Positions 44,009 through 53,095 of a stretch of DNA of 64,000 nt are shown in pieces; position 1 is the first letter of the stretch; each line of letters opens with the position of its first letter. Made by a program: the position numbers and the translations under genes. This stretch comes from Pelagibacterium sediminicola. Its GTDB lineage: Bacteria > Pseudomonadota > Alphaproteobacteria > Rhizobiales > Devosiaceae. Location: contig NZ_QMEL01000007.1 of assembly GCF_003390885.1 (NCBI RefSeq), positions 62,001 to 126,000 of the forward strand, in the 5' to 3' direction. Below the pieces are notes generated by a model. The model worked only from the letters and a program-made list of their open reading frames with translations, did no database searches and had not been told where the DNA came from.

Positions 44009-45553
44009 ATGGCCGAGGCCGTTGCGCAGGCCGAGGGTGCAATCCTTGCGGCCAGCAGGATTTCCAAGAGCTTCGGGGAAGTGCCCGTGCTGTTCAGCGT
44101 GGATTTCGACATCCGCGCGGGGGAAGTCCATGCGCTGATCGGCGAGAACGGCGCCGGAAAATCCACCCTTATCAAGATTCTCTCCGGTCTCGAACCGCCG
44201 ACCTCGGGCACCATCCTGCTCGACGGCAGGCCGGTACGCCTGCCCCCCAATGGCGAGGCCGAAGCGCTCGGCATCGTCGTCATCCATCAGGAACTCAATC
44301 TTGCCGAACACCTGACGGTTGCCGAAAGCATTTTTCTGGGCCGGGAATGGACCCGATGGGGCTTCTTGCGCCGGGCGGACATGCGGGCCGAGGCGACGCG
44401 CATTCTCGGTAGCCTGCATGTGGCCATCGACCCCGATGCGCGCATCAACACGCTCTCGGTGGCCGACAAGCAGATGGTCGAGATCGCCAAGGCGATCAGC
44501 CGCGATGCGCGGGTGCTCATCATGGACGAGCCGACGGCGGTGCTGACCCCGGCGGAAACCGAATATTTCTTCGAGCAGGTCGGGCGGCTCAAGGCCAAGG
44601 GCGTCGCCATCGTCTTCATCTCGCACAAGCTCGACGAGGTGATGACGCTTTCCGACCGCATCACGGTGCTGCGCGACGGCCAGTTGATCGCCACCGTCGA
44701 GACCGGCGACCTCACGCCCGATTCGATTGCCGAGATGATGGTGGGGCGCGAGCTTTCCAACCTTTACCCTCCCAAGCACGAGCCCGATGTCGATGCGCCC
44801 CTCGTCCTGGCGGTCGAAGGGCTGACGGCGGACGGCATCCGCAATGTGAGCTTTTCACTGCGCAAAGGGGAAATCCTGGGCTTTGCCGGGCTGATCGGTT
44901 CGGGGCGCACGGCGGTCATGGAGGCCATTGTGGGGCTCGAGCCGCGCAGCGCGGGGACGGTCACCGTCAACGGGAAGCCGGTCGAATTCAGGAGCATCGG
45001 CGAGGCGGTGCGCGCCGGACTGGTCTATATGACCAAGGACCGCAAGGGAAAGGGATTGCTGCTCAATATCGGGTTGCAGCCCAACCTCACCCTCCTGACC
45101 CTTTATCGCCACATGCGCGGCGGTTTTCTCGTCGAGTCGAGCGAGGTCGAGGCGATGGAGCGCGCGACGCGCCGCTTCGATATCCGCGCGCGAGACGCCT
45201 CGGTCCGGGTGGGCCAGCTTTCGGGCGGCAACCAGCAAAAGCTCATGCTGGGCAAGGCGATGGAATCGGACCCCGAAATCATCATCATCGACGAGCCGAC
45301 GCGCGGCATCGATGTGGGGACCAAGCAGCAAATCTATCACATCATCGCGGCGCTCGCCAAAGAGGGCAAGTCGATCATCGTCGTCTCATCGGAGATGCAG
45401 GAGGTGATCGGGCTTTCCCATCGCGTGGTCGTCATGCGCGAGGGCCGCAAGACGGGCACGCTTGAGGGCGCAGAGATCACCGAAGGCGAAATCATGCGCT
45501 ATGCCGCAGGACTCAAAGGGGAAAAGGAAGACGATGACCGTGCAAGCGCATGA
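44009..45553 (+). CDS. Sugar ABC transporter ATP-binding protein (RbsA/MglA type)
   Basis: A 514-residue tandem ATPase. The N-half has Walker [10 protein letters not shown] and Walker [12 protein letters not shown]; the C-half has a degenerate Walker A ([12 protein letters not shown]), signature LSGGNQQK and Walker [14 protein letters not shown], as usual for CUT2 importers. First gene of ATPase-permease-binding-protein. Operon control by the divergent LacI protein is likely. The final 20 bases overlap the permease gene. Confidence 0.93.
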   Translation: MAEAVAQAEGAILAASRISKSFGEVPVLFSVDFDIRAGEVHALIGENGAGKSTLIKILSGLEPPTSGTILLDGRPVRLPPNGEAEALGIVVIHQELNLAEHLTVAESIFLGREWTRWGFLRRADMRAEATRILGSLHVAIDPDARINTLSVADKQMVEIAKAISRDARVLIMDEPTAVLTPAETEYFFEQVGRLKAKGVAIVFISHKLDEVMTLSDRITVLRDGQLIATVETGDLTPDSIAEMMVGRELSNLYPPKHEPDVDAPLVLAVEGLTADGIRNVSFSLRKGEILGFAGLIGSGRTAVMEAIVGLEPRSAGTVTVNGKPVEFRSIGEAVRAGLVYMTKDRKGKGLLLNIGLQPNLTLLTLYRHMRGGFLVESSEVEAMERATRRFDIRARDASVRVGQLSGGNQQKLMLGKAMESDPEIIIIDEPTRGIDVGTKQQIYHIIAALAKEGKSIIVVSSEMQEVIGLSHRVVVMREGRKTGTLEGAEITEGEIMRYAAGLKGEKEDDDRASA

Positions 45554-46571
45554 GGGCGTAAAGCCCGCCAGAAAGCGGCTGTTTGCAATCGACTATCACA
45601 CCATGGGGCCGCTCCTGGCCCTGATCGCGCTGTGCATTCTGGGGTTCGCGCTCAATTCGGCCTTCATTTCCGAGGGCAACATCACCAACCTGCTCACCCG
45701 CTCGGCCTTCATCGGCATCATCGCGGTGGGAGCGACCTTCGTGATCACCGCAGGCGGGATCGACCTTTCGGTCGGCTCGATGGCGGCGGTGATCTCGGGC
45801 GTGATGATCATCGTGATGAACAGCGCCATCGGGGCGATGGGCGTGGGTGTGCATATCGTCCTGATCGGGTGCGTCGCCTCGGTCCTGCTCGGGCTTGCCG
45901 CCGGTTTTCTCAACGGGTTCATGACCACCAAGGGCAAGATCGAGGCGTTCATCGTGACGCTGGGCACCATGGGCATCTACCGCTCGCTCGTCACTTATTT
46001 CGCCGATGGCGGCACGCTGTCGCTGGCCTTCGACGTGCGCGATGTCTATCGCCCGGTCTATTACGGCAATATCCTTGGCGTTCCGGTTCCGGTTCTGGCC
46101 TTCGCCATCGTCGCGATCCTTGGCTGGGTGCTGCTCAATCGCACCGCGTTCGGGCGCTATTGCATGGCGATCGGGTCCAACGAGACGGTGGCGCGCTATT
46201 CGGCGATCAAGGTCGACCGCGTGCGCACGCTCACCTACGTCATCCAGGGTTTCTGCGTCTCGATCGCCACGATCATCTACGTGCCGCGGCTGGGGTCTGC
46301 CTCGTCCTCGACGGGCGTGTTGTGGGAGCTCGAGGCCATCGCCGCCGTGATCATCGGGGGCACCATGCTCAAGGGCGGCTACGGGCGCATCGGGGGCACG
46401 GTGGTGGGCGCGATCATGCTCACGACCATCGGCAATATCCTCAACCTCACCGACATCATCTCCAACTATCTCAACGGGGCGGTGCAGGGCGTCATCATCA
46501 TCGCGGCGGTCTGGTTGCAAAGGGGCAACCTTGCCAACCTCAACCCTTTCCGGCGCAAGCCCACGGCTTGA
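45534..46571 (+). CDS. Sugar ABC transporter permease (RbsC type)
   Basis: A 345-residue CUT2 permease with about nine hydrophobic segments. [30 protein letters not shown] and [19 protein letters not shown] are hallmark sequences. The ATG at 45534 lies inside the last codons of the ATPase gene, and the short extension upstream is not family-like. A hairpin (CACGGG/CCCGTG, 46590-46608) follows the stop and precedes the binding-protein gene. Confidence 0.92.
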   Translation: MTVQAHEGVKPARKRLFAIDYHTMGPLLALIALCILGFALNSAFISEGNITNLLTRSAFIGIIAVGATFVITAGGIDLSVGSMAAVISGVMIIVMNSAIGAMGVGVHIVLIGCVASVLLGLAAGFLNGFMTTKGKIEAFIVTLGTMGIYRSLVTYFADGGTLSLAFDVRDVYRPVYYGNILGVPVPVLAFAIVAILGWVLLNRTAFGRYCMAIGSNETVARYSAIKVDRVRTLTYVIQGFCVSIATIIYVPRLGSASSSTGVLWELEAIAAVIIGGTMLKGGYGRIGGTVVGAIMLTTIGNILNLTDIISNYLNGAVQGVIIIAAVWLQRGNLANLNPFRRKPTA

Positions 46572-46662
46572 GCCAAAACCACTTTCGTCCACGGGAATTG
46601 GGCCCGTGAACGGAACAGGCACCCAACGAAACGAGGGGTGTATAACAATGGAGGACTACACA

Positions 46663-47619
46663 ATGCAGCTTCTGAGGAAGATAGCTGTGCTGGCCATCGG
46701 GGGCGCCATGGCGTTCTCGGCGCCGACAATGGCACAGGACGATACCGTAACCATCGGCGTTTCCATTCCGGCCGCGACCCATGGCTGGGCAGGGGGGCTC
46801 AACTGGCATGCCTCGCAGGCGCAAGCCCGGCTTCAGGCCCAGTACGACAATATCGAGATCGTCCTCGTGACGGCCGATGGGCCCGCCCAGCAGGCCAACG
46901 ACCTCGAGGATCTGGTGTCGATCCACAATATCGATGCGCTGGTCGTCCTGCCGTTTGAATCCGAGCCGCTGACCGACCCGGTCCGCCGCGTCAAGGAATC
47001 TGGCGTTTTCGTTACCGTGGTCGACCGCGGGCTTTCGCAGGACGGCATCGAGGACGTTTACGTCGCGGGCAACAACCCCGAACTCGGCCGCGTTTCGGGC
47101 GAATATTTCCTCACCCGTCTGGGCGAGGGCGACAATATCGTGATCCTGCGCGGCATCCCGACCGTGATCGACGACGAGCGCTTCAACGCGTTCATCGAGA
47201 CCATCGAGGGTTCGGGGATCAATGTCCTCGACAACAAGCATGCCAACTGGAACCGCGATGACGGCTTCGAGGTGATGCAGGACTTCCTGTCGCGCTTCCC
47301 GGACATCGACGGCGTCTGGGCGCAGGACGACGACATCGCGCTCGGCGTGATCGAGGCGATCCGCCAGGCCGACCGTGTCGACGAAATGTTCGTCGTCGGC
47401 GGTGCGGGCATGAAGGAAGTGATCCAGATGGTGATGCAGGGGTCCGAACTGATCCCGGTCAACGTTCTCTACCCGCCCGCGATGATCGCGACGGCGATGG
47501 ACGTGACGGTCGCCCACTTCACCTCGAACGGCCCCGTGACGGGCGAGTACATCCTCGGCGCTCCGCTGATCACGCCGGAAAACGCCGAGCAGTACTACTT
47601 CCCCGACTCTCCTTTCTGA
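46663..47619 (+). CDS. Sugar ABC transporter substrate-binding protein (RbsB type)
   Basis: A 318-residue periplasmic protein with signal peptide (LLRKIAVLAIGGAMAFSAPT), then VTIGVSIPAATHGWAGGLNW typical of the ribose-binding class. I favour the ATG at 46663, which has GGAGG eight bases upstream; the ATG at 46648 is also served by GAGGGG. The ligand is probably a pentose, hexose or polyol. No sugar-catabolic enzyme is adjacent to identify it. A terminator follows at 47665. Confidence 0.9.
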   Translation: MQLLRKIAVLAIGGAMAFSAPTMAQDDTVTIGVSIPAATHGWAGGLNWHASQAQARLQAQYDNIEIVLVTADGPAQQANDLEDLVSIHNIDALVVLPFESEPLTDPVRRVKESGVFVTVVDRGLSQDGIEDVYVAGNNPELGRVSGEYFLTRLGEGDNIVILRGIPTVIDDERFNAFIETIEGSGINVLDNKHANWNRDDGFEVMQDFLSRFPDIDGVWAQDDDIALGVIEAIRQADRVDEMFVVGGAGMKEVIQMVMQGSELIPVNVLYPPAMIATAMDVTVAHFTSNGPVTGEYILGAPLITPENAEQYYFPDSPF

Positions 47620-47664
47620 GACGGGGCAAAAAAACGACCTCCCAAGCACGTTGCAAACTTGAGG

Positions 47665-47691
47665 GGCGGCCGGATGGCCGCCTCTTTTTTT
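47665..47691 (+). terminator. Rho-independent terminator of the sugar ABC operon
   Basis: GGCGGCC and GGCCGCC form a 7-bp stem around GGAT, followed by a T tract at 47685-47691. Confidence 0.85.
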
Positions 47692-48006
47692 ACAAAGGGA
47701 AGGGGACTTCCTTTTCCTGAGTGCTCCCTGCGTTCAAACCCTTCTTAGGAGTTTGTGCAGTTTTCACTGAAGCGTTTCAGGTTTTGACGGAATCAAGAAG
47801 GTCCACGTCCGCGGAGGCACCCTTCTGGTCCCCGGTAATAAATATCGGGGTGACATTGGAGGGAGGGCGCCAGCAGAAAGCACCACTGTCATTCCGGCAT
47901 TTATTGCCGGCAATCCAGCGCAATTCCTCCAGGATGGCGGAAGCCGGGTGTTTCCGTCAAAATCTAAACGAGCTAGCCCCCTTGAGGTGGAGGAACGGAA
48001 CGAGGG
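47692..48006. other. Gene-poor stretch with repeat remnants between sugar ABC operon and otsA
   Basis: Holds a fragment of the S repeat (GGGGACTTCCTTTTCCTGAG, 47702 onward) and a diverged hairpin CCGGCATTTATTGCCGG near 47891-47907 followed by CAATCCAGCG. Short open frames here have no coding character that I can support. Confidence 0.5.
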
Positions 48007-49476
48007 CTATCCAAATACCGAGCGCCAGAATGCCAGTGTCGAGGTGGGTGGGGTCTGGGGAGACCCGGCAGGCATCGACCCCCGGAGCCGGGATGGCGCG
48101 GTGGGGTTAGAGGTCTGGGGGCCGGCGAGGGCGTCGAGATAATCGGCGGCCCAGTTGTCGACATTGTGGGCCTGGGCCGCTTCCATCAGCCGGGTCCAGC
48201 GCGCCTTGCGTTCAGCGAGCGGCATGGAGAGGGCTTCGCGCATCGCCTCGGCCGTCTCGTCGGCATCGAACGGATTGATGAGCAGCGCGTCGTGGAAGAT
48301 CTCGGCGGCGCCCGCAAAGCGCGAAAGGATTAGAACGCCCGGGTCCTCGGGGTCCTGGGAGCCGACATATTCGTGCGCGACAAGGTTCATGCCGTCGCGC
48401 AAGGGGGTGACGAGCCCCACCCGCGCCAGCCGGTAGAGCCCGGCGAGGGATGCCTGCGAATAGGCGCGCTTGACGTAGGTGATCGGCAGCCAGTCGGGTT
48501 CGGCAAAGCGCCCCGTAACCCGCCCGACCGCCGCGTCGAGTTCTTCGGAGATGACGCGGTATTCCTTGATCGTGTCGCGCGAAGGCGGCGCGATCTGAAT
48601 CATATGGACCATGCGGCGCAGGCGCGCGTTGTTTTCCAGCAGCTTTTCGTAGGCGCCGACGCGCTGGGGCAGGCCCTTGGAATAGTCGAGCCGGTCGACC
48701 CCCAGAATGACGGCGCGGCCATTCATGGCGCGGGCAACGCGCTTGTACATCTTGCGGGCGTTGGGGCTGGTGGCCAGTTGCGCGAAGGCATCGGGGTCCG
48801 AACCGATGGGGAAGGCATCGAGAACGGTATCGCCCAGCTCGACGACGAACGGGGTGCCGCCGGCCTCCTTGTACATCTGCTCATGGGCTATGAATTCGTT
48901 GAAGGCGGCGACGTCGCGCTGGGCCTGAAAGCCCACGAGATCATAGGCAACTAGATCTTGCAGCAGGTCCTCGTGATGGGGAATGGCGTGCAGCGCGTCG
49001 GGCGTGGGGAAGGGGATGTGGAGGTAAAAGCCGATCCGGTTCCTGACGTTGCGGCGGCGCAGCTCGGTTGCGAGCGGGATCAGGTGATAGTCGTGCACCC
49101 AGATGACATCGTCGGGCCGCAGGTGGGGCACCAGCGCGTCGGCGAACTGGGCGTTGACGCGGCGATAGCCCTCATACCAGTGCGACTGGATGTCGGTCAG
49201 GTCGAGCCGCAAATGGAAGGCCGGCCAGAGGATGGAATTGGAAAAGCCCGCATAATAGGCCTTGTGGTCATCGCGGGTGAGATCGATTTGGGCAACGGTC
49301 AGCCCGTCTATGGTTTCAAAACGCGCTTCCGCCGAGGGTTTTTCAGTAAAGCTGCCCGACCAGCCGAGCCAGAACCCGTCGTGCCGGGCGAGGGTCTTCC
49401 TGAGCGCCACGGCAAGCCCCCCGGCGGCGGGCGCCTTGCCGGGGGTGCGGTTGGAAACGATGATGAGCCGCGTCAT
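48007..49476 (-). CDS. otsA: Trehalose-6-phosphate synthase
   Basis: A 489-residue GT20 glycosyltransferase joining UDP-glucose and glucose-6-phosphate. SNRTPGKAPAAGGLAVALRKTL, WVHDYHLIPL, YLHIPFPTPDAL, DRLDYSKGLPQRV, PLRDGMNLVAHEYV and LSRFAGAAE are diagnostic. It starts within the ATGA overlap with otsB. The last 30 or so residues run past the usual OtsA end, into sequence resembling the intergenic repeats, so the natural C-terminus may have been extended by repeat insertion. Confidence 0.94.
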   Translation of the reverse strand: MTRLIIVSNRTPGKAPAAGGLAVALRKTLARHDGFWLGWSGSFTEKPSAEARFETIDGLTVAQIDLTRDDHKAYYAGFSNSILWPAFHLRLDLTDIQSHWYEGYRRVNAQFADALVPHLRPDDVIWVHDYHLIPLATELRRRNVRNRIGFYLHIPFPTPDALHAIPHHEDLLQDLVAYDLVGFQAQRDVAAFNEFIAHEQMYKEAGGTPFVVELGDTVLDAFPIGSDPDAFAQLATSPNARKMYKRVARAMNGRAVILGVDRLDYSKGLPQRVGAYEKLLENNARLRRMVHMIQIAPPSRDTIKEYRVISEELDAAVGRVTGRFAEPDWLPITYVKRAYSQASLAGLYRLARVGLVTPLRDGMNLVAHEYVGSQDPEDPGVLILSRFAGAAEIFHDALLINPFDADETAEAMREALSMPLAERKARWTRLMEAAQAHNVDNWAADYLDALAGPQTSNPTAPSRLRGSMPAGSPQTPPTSTLAFWRSVFG

Positions 49477-50261
49477 TGTCGAGCCTCTTTGAGCCGGGTG
49501 TCCTCGCCATGCTCCGGCGTGCGTTCCGCCAGCGTCTCGAGCAGGTCGTAGACCGCAGCAATATCGGGTAGGCGGAATTTTGCCGCGCTCGGGCCGGGGC
49601 CCACCTTGACCGTGACGCCGTCCATGGCGTTGACGGTACGAAAGCCATCCTCGTCGGTCACGTCGTCGCCGATGAACACCGGCGTGCGGCCCCGGAACGG
49701 GGGGTTTTGCATGAGGGTTGCGATGGCCGCACCCTTGTCTGTGCCCCTGGGGCGGGCTTCGATCACCTTCTTGCCGCCGATCGCATGGAAATCGGTGGCA
49801 CTTTTCAGTGCATGGTCCATCGCCGCCTGCACGTCGCCGCCCCGTTCGGGAGCCGCGCGGTAATGCACCGCGACGCCGGCGGGCTTGGGCTCGACGAGGA
49901 TGCGCTCGTCGCCATCAAAATGGTCCGAAAGGATGCGGCTGAGTTTGGCGGCGGCTGTGGCGTGTCCCGAACTGGCCGGGCGCGTCTCGCCCTGATGGCG
50001 CTGCTCAGCGCCGTGACTGCCGGAAACCGAAAAGGGGTGGGAGGAGAGAAAGCCATCGATGTTGTCGATGGTGCGGCCGGTGACGATGGCAAAGGCACCG
50101 CCGAGCGCGGTTTCGAGCGCTTCGAGCCGGCCGGCGAGAAAATCGGGCACCTCGATCGCATCGGGCCGGGGGGCGATCTCGACAAGGGTGCCGTCAAAAT
50201 CGGTAAAGATCGCCACCGGGCCGGCGCAGGCCGTCAGGATGGCGGAAAAATGGTTGGTCAT
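49473..50261 (-). CDS. otsB: Trehalose-6-phosphate phosphatase
   Basis: A 262-residue HAD-superfamily phosphatase. Motif I FTDFDGTLVEIAPRPDAI, motif II region IVTGRT, and the motif IV acids in VFIGDDVTDEDGF are present, with SGSHGAE typical of OtsB. The ATG at 50261 is preferred to a TTG at 50270. It is immediately upstream of otsA with overlapping stop and start. Trehalose made here is a likely osmoprotectant and contrasts with thuAB, which breaks trehalose down. Confidence 0.94.
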   Translation of the reverse strand: MTNHFSAILTACAGPVAIFTDFDGTLVEIAPRPDAIEVPDFLAGRLEALETALGGAFAIVTGRTIDNIDGFLSSHPFSVSGSHGAEQRHQGETRPASSGHATAAAKLSRILSDHFDGDERILVEPKPAGVAVHYRAAPERGGDVQAAMDHALKSATDFHAIGGKKVIEARPRGTDKGAAIATLMQNPPFRGRTPVFIGDDVTDEDGFRTVNAMDGVTVKVGPGPSAAKFRLPDIAAVYDLLETLAERTPEHGEDTRLKEARQ

Positions 50262-50280
50262 CGTCCTCAAGAATATCGCT

Positions 50281-50559
50281 GGTTTCGGATCGCTCCATCA
50301 ACGCAACGGCGGGGGAAACCGATTGGTTCCGAAAACGATGTGGGGAGAGGGGCCGGAACGCAGGCACTCAAGGAAAACCTTGTCCCTCTCCCCACGGGAT
50401 GAAAGGCCCTGGATGGAGGACGTGAAACCGGGGCCATTCATCCCGCGGCCCGGGAGGAACAAGCCGCGAGAAGGGGATCGGCCTCAAAAGGGCCGGATGA
50501 AGACGGAGGAACGAATGCCCAACGGCCATTGGGGGACGTGCCGGGCCGTTCGTTCCTCC
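50281..50559. other. Hairpin-rich intergenic region upstream of otsBA, candidate structured RNA
   Basis: A run of inverted repeats: GGTTTC/GAAACC (50281-50320); GTGGGGAGAGGG (50340-50351) with CCCTCTCCCCAC (50384-50395); CGGGATGAA (50395-50403) with TTCATCCCG (50437-50445); CGCGGC (50444-50449) with GCCGCG (50463-50468); CGGCC/GGCCG (50479-50495); GGAGGAACGAA (50505-50515) with TTCGTTCCTCC (50549-50559). It resembles none of the other repeat families in the window. No credible gene lies inside. Confidence 0.5.
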
Positions 50560-50587
50560 CTATCGAGCGGAACCGGGGACGCGGTGG

Positions 50588-51040
50588 TTACGCTCGAATG
50601 GGCCAGGTGCCGGTTTCCCGCACCCAGTAACTGGAAATCCGTTCGACCTGACGCCGATAGGCGTCGTGCTCGTGGTGGCGGTCGAAAGCGGCGGTTGCGC
50701 CGGCGGACAACAGGCGCTGGCGCTTGTCATGATCGAGGTCCGTTGCCATGACCGCGACGGGAATGCCCGCTGCGCGGGCCTGTGACGCGATCCGCGTCAG
50801 GAAATTCTCATTGGCCGCGGAACTGGCCTTGAGGTCCACGACGATCATATCCGGCGTGCCCGGCCCCCGGTTGGACAGTAGCCGCTCGAACGAGCGCAGG
50901 GCGCGTCCGGCATTGCCCATCCACCGCACGCGGACGAAAGCGCCGGTCCTGCGCAGGGTACGCGCGAAGAGCCGCGCGGAATGGATGTGGTCGTCGACGA
51001 GCGCGAATATCGGCGCATCGTCTTCGGCAGGATCGGTCAT
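50588..51040 (-). CDS. Stand-alone receiver-domain protein
   Basis: A 150-residue response-regulator receiver without an output domain. The acidic pair is in FALVDDHIHSARL, the likely phosphoacceptor Asp in DMIVVDLKAS, and a Thr follows in VAVMATD. The usual lysine near the C-terminus appears replaced (AGATAAFDRHHEHD), so signalling may be atypical. The ATG at 51040 is preferred to a TTG at 51058. No kinase is adjacent. Divergent from the TPR protein. Confidence 0.65.
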   Translation of the reverse strand: MTDPAEDDAPIFALVDDHIHSARLFARTLRRTGAFVRVRWMGNAGRALRSFERLLSNRGPGTPDMIVVDLKASSAANENFLTRIASQARAAGIPVAVMATDLDHDKRQRLLSAGATAAFDRHHEHDAYRRQVERISSYWVRETGTWPIRA

Positions 51041-51267
51041 TGGTTCCAATTCCAGCAACAGCGAACCGGCAGGGACAACCTGGTTGCCCGGAACGGTTCG
51101 TCCTGATCGTGTGCTCGCTCGAAAAGCGCGCCGCCTCCGCCAAGGCCCGCGCAGACACCGGACATGCGCAATCGAAGCAGCATGCCGGAAACTGGGGCCC
51201 GTATGGCGTCAGGGCGCGCGCGGGCACTAGGTTATCCACCGTAACATGCAGGTAACGTCCCGCTCGA

Positions 51268-51279
51268 TTTACATGTAAA
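51268..51279. promoter_or_regulatory. TTTACATGTAAA palindrome before the TPR-protein gene
   Basis: A perfect 12-bp palindrome 36 bases before the ATG at 51315, in the divergent region shared with the receiver gene. A candidate operator of unknown regulator. Confidence 0.4.
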
Positions 51280-51314
51280 ACCCATCTCGCTACAGTTCCT
51301 CCCGGGAGGACGCC

Positions 51315-53018
51315 ATGCCATCGGAAGATGCGGCCGGCGGATTGGATGATGCGGCGGTGCGCAAGGCTCTCGACGAGCTGCTGGCGTGGGAGCCTATGCG
51401 CCGCTCGCCGCAGCTCGCGGCCTTTCTGCGCTATATCGTCGAGGCGCGGCTGGATGGCGACGAGGCCAACCTCAAGGCCTATTCGATCGCGGTGGACGTG
51501 CTCGGGCGCGGTGAGGATTTCGATCCGCAAACCGACCCCATCGTGCGCGTGCAGGCCCGGCGGCTGCGCAACCTGCTGAGCGCGTTCCATGAAAGCGGGG
51601 AGGGGCAAGGCGCGGTTCGCATCGTGTTGCCGGTGGGCCGCTACGTTCCTCAATTCATTCCGGTGGAGAGCAAGACCCAACCTGCCCCGGTACGGCCGGG
51701 CGGTGCAGTGCGGGGCAGTACGTGGATCGTGGGGGCGGCGGCCATTGTCCTTCTGATGGCCGCGATCGTTTTCTGGCCGGATCTTGCCGAGCGCACGGGC
51801 CGGCTTGCCGATCTCGGGCAACCCTTGCCGCCGCTGGTGCTGGTGGAAGAATTCGAGAACCTTGCATCCGATGAACAGGGTACGCCGCTGGTGGCCGGTC
51901 TGGCGGTGGAAATGGTCACTGATCTCAATCAGTTCCCAGACGTCGTGGCGCGCTATGGCGGGGCGCGGGCGGCGCTGTCCCCGGCCGAGATCGCGCTGGA
52001 TATGCCGGTTTATCTGCTTTCGGGCGTGGCCCGGCGAGTGGCGCAGGGCGTCCAGTACGGGATCGTCCTTACCGATGGCGATACGGGCGCAACGCTTGCC
52101 AATCACGATCTTGCCGTGGCGCTGGTCAACGAGGTGCCGATGATGTCGATCGACGATGTCGCCCGCTATTTCGTGATGCGGCTGGCAAGCCCGCGCAGCG
52201 TCCTGCACGCGCCCGTCCGGGCGTGGCTTGCGGAAAACGATACCGTGCCGCTCGCGCTTTATCCCTGCCTTGCAGCCTATTGGCACTATCGCGAGGGACC
52301 CGAGGCAGATGCAAACCGGGTGAAGGGGTGCGCGGAAAAGCTGGCGGCCACCGAGCCGGACGCGCGGGCCGTGCTTGCAAGCCTTCTGGCGGATGCCGCG
52401 TGGGACGAGGGCGCTGAAACCGAAGAGGGGCGGGAGATCATCGCCGAGGCCCGGGCGCTGGCCGAAAGTGCGCGTGATGAGGACCCGACGCGCGAAATGG
52501 CCTGGATGGCGCTGGCCCGTGCTGCCTTTTTCTCAGGAGAACTGCTGACGGCGCGTGACAATTTCCATTCGGCATACCAGCTCAATCCGGCTTCGGCGGA
52601 TATCGTTGCGGGTTATGCGCAGGTGCTCGGGCATATCGGCAACTGGGAGTCGGCCATGCGGCTTTCCGACGAGATACGCGCCGCCGAAAGCGATCCGCCC
52701 GCCTGGTTCCATCTCACCCCGGCCCTTCATGCGCTGCGCATGGGCGACTATGCCGAGGCTGCCGACCATGCGCGGCTTTCGCTGCCCGCCCATCGCGATA
52801 TGAGCCTTGCCATTCTGGTGGCGGCGGGCGGGCAGATGCGCAACAGGGACCTGATCGACGCCTATCTGCCGCAATTGCTGGCGGGGCAGCGCTTCCGCCG
52901 CATGGGTATCCTGCCGACGCTGCGCTATCTCATCTCGGACACCGAATTGCTGCGCCAGTTCTCGTTGGGGATTGCCAACGCCGGGGTGCCGCTGGACCGG
53001 CTGGCGCGGCCCTTCTGA
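51315..53018 (+). CDS. Membrane protein with N-terminal winged-helix-like domain and C-terminal TPR region
   Basis: A 567-residue protein. The first 110 residues (LAAFLRYIVEARLDGDEANLKAYSIAVDVLGRGEDFDPQTDPIVRVQARRLRNLLS region) match the DNA-binding-like domain found in many rhizobial proteins annotated as adenylate cyclase-like or TolB/TPR proteins. A transmembrane helix follows near residues 138-155 (IVGAAAIVLLMAAIVFW), and the C-terminal half has helical repeats resembling TPRs. No cyclase catalytic residues are seen. It may be a membrane-tethered regulator. GGGAGG precedes the ATG. Confidence 0.7.
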   Translation: MPSEDAAGGLDDAAVRKALDELLAWEPMRRSPQLAAFLRYIVEARLDGDEANLKAYSIAVDVLGRGEDFDPQTDPIVRVQARRLRNLLSAFHESGEGQGAVRIVLPVGRYVPQFIPVESKTQPAPVRPGGAVRGSTWIVGAAAIVLLMAAIVFWPDLAERTGRLADLGQPLPPLVLVEEFENLASDEQGTPLVAGLAVEMVTDLNQFPDVVARYGGARAALSPAEIALDMPVYLLSGVARRVAQGVQYGIVLTDGDTGATLANHDLAVALVNEVPMMSIDDVARYFVMRLASPRSVLHAPVRAWLAENDTVPLALYPCLAAYWHYREGPEADANRVKGCAEKLAATEPDARAVLASLLADAAWDEGAETEEGREIIAEARALAESARDEDPTREMAWMALARAAFFSGELLTARDNFHSAYQLNPASADIVAGYAQVLGHIGNWESAMRLSDEIRAAESDPPAWFHLTPALHALRMGDYAEAADHARLSLPAHRDMSLAILVAAGGQMRNRDLIDAYLPQLLAGQRFRRMGILPTLRYLISDTELLRQFSLGIANAGVPLDRLARPF

Positions 53019-53095
53019 CTGCTATTGCGCAATCTTTTCTGGACGCCATACGCAAATCGCCTTCAGATACAAGGCAAAAGCGGAGGAGCGTTTCC

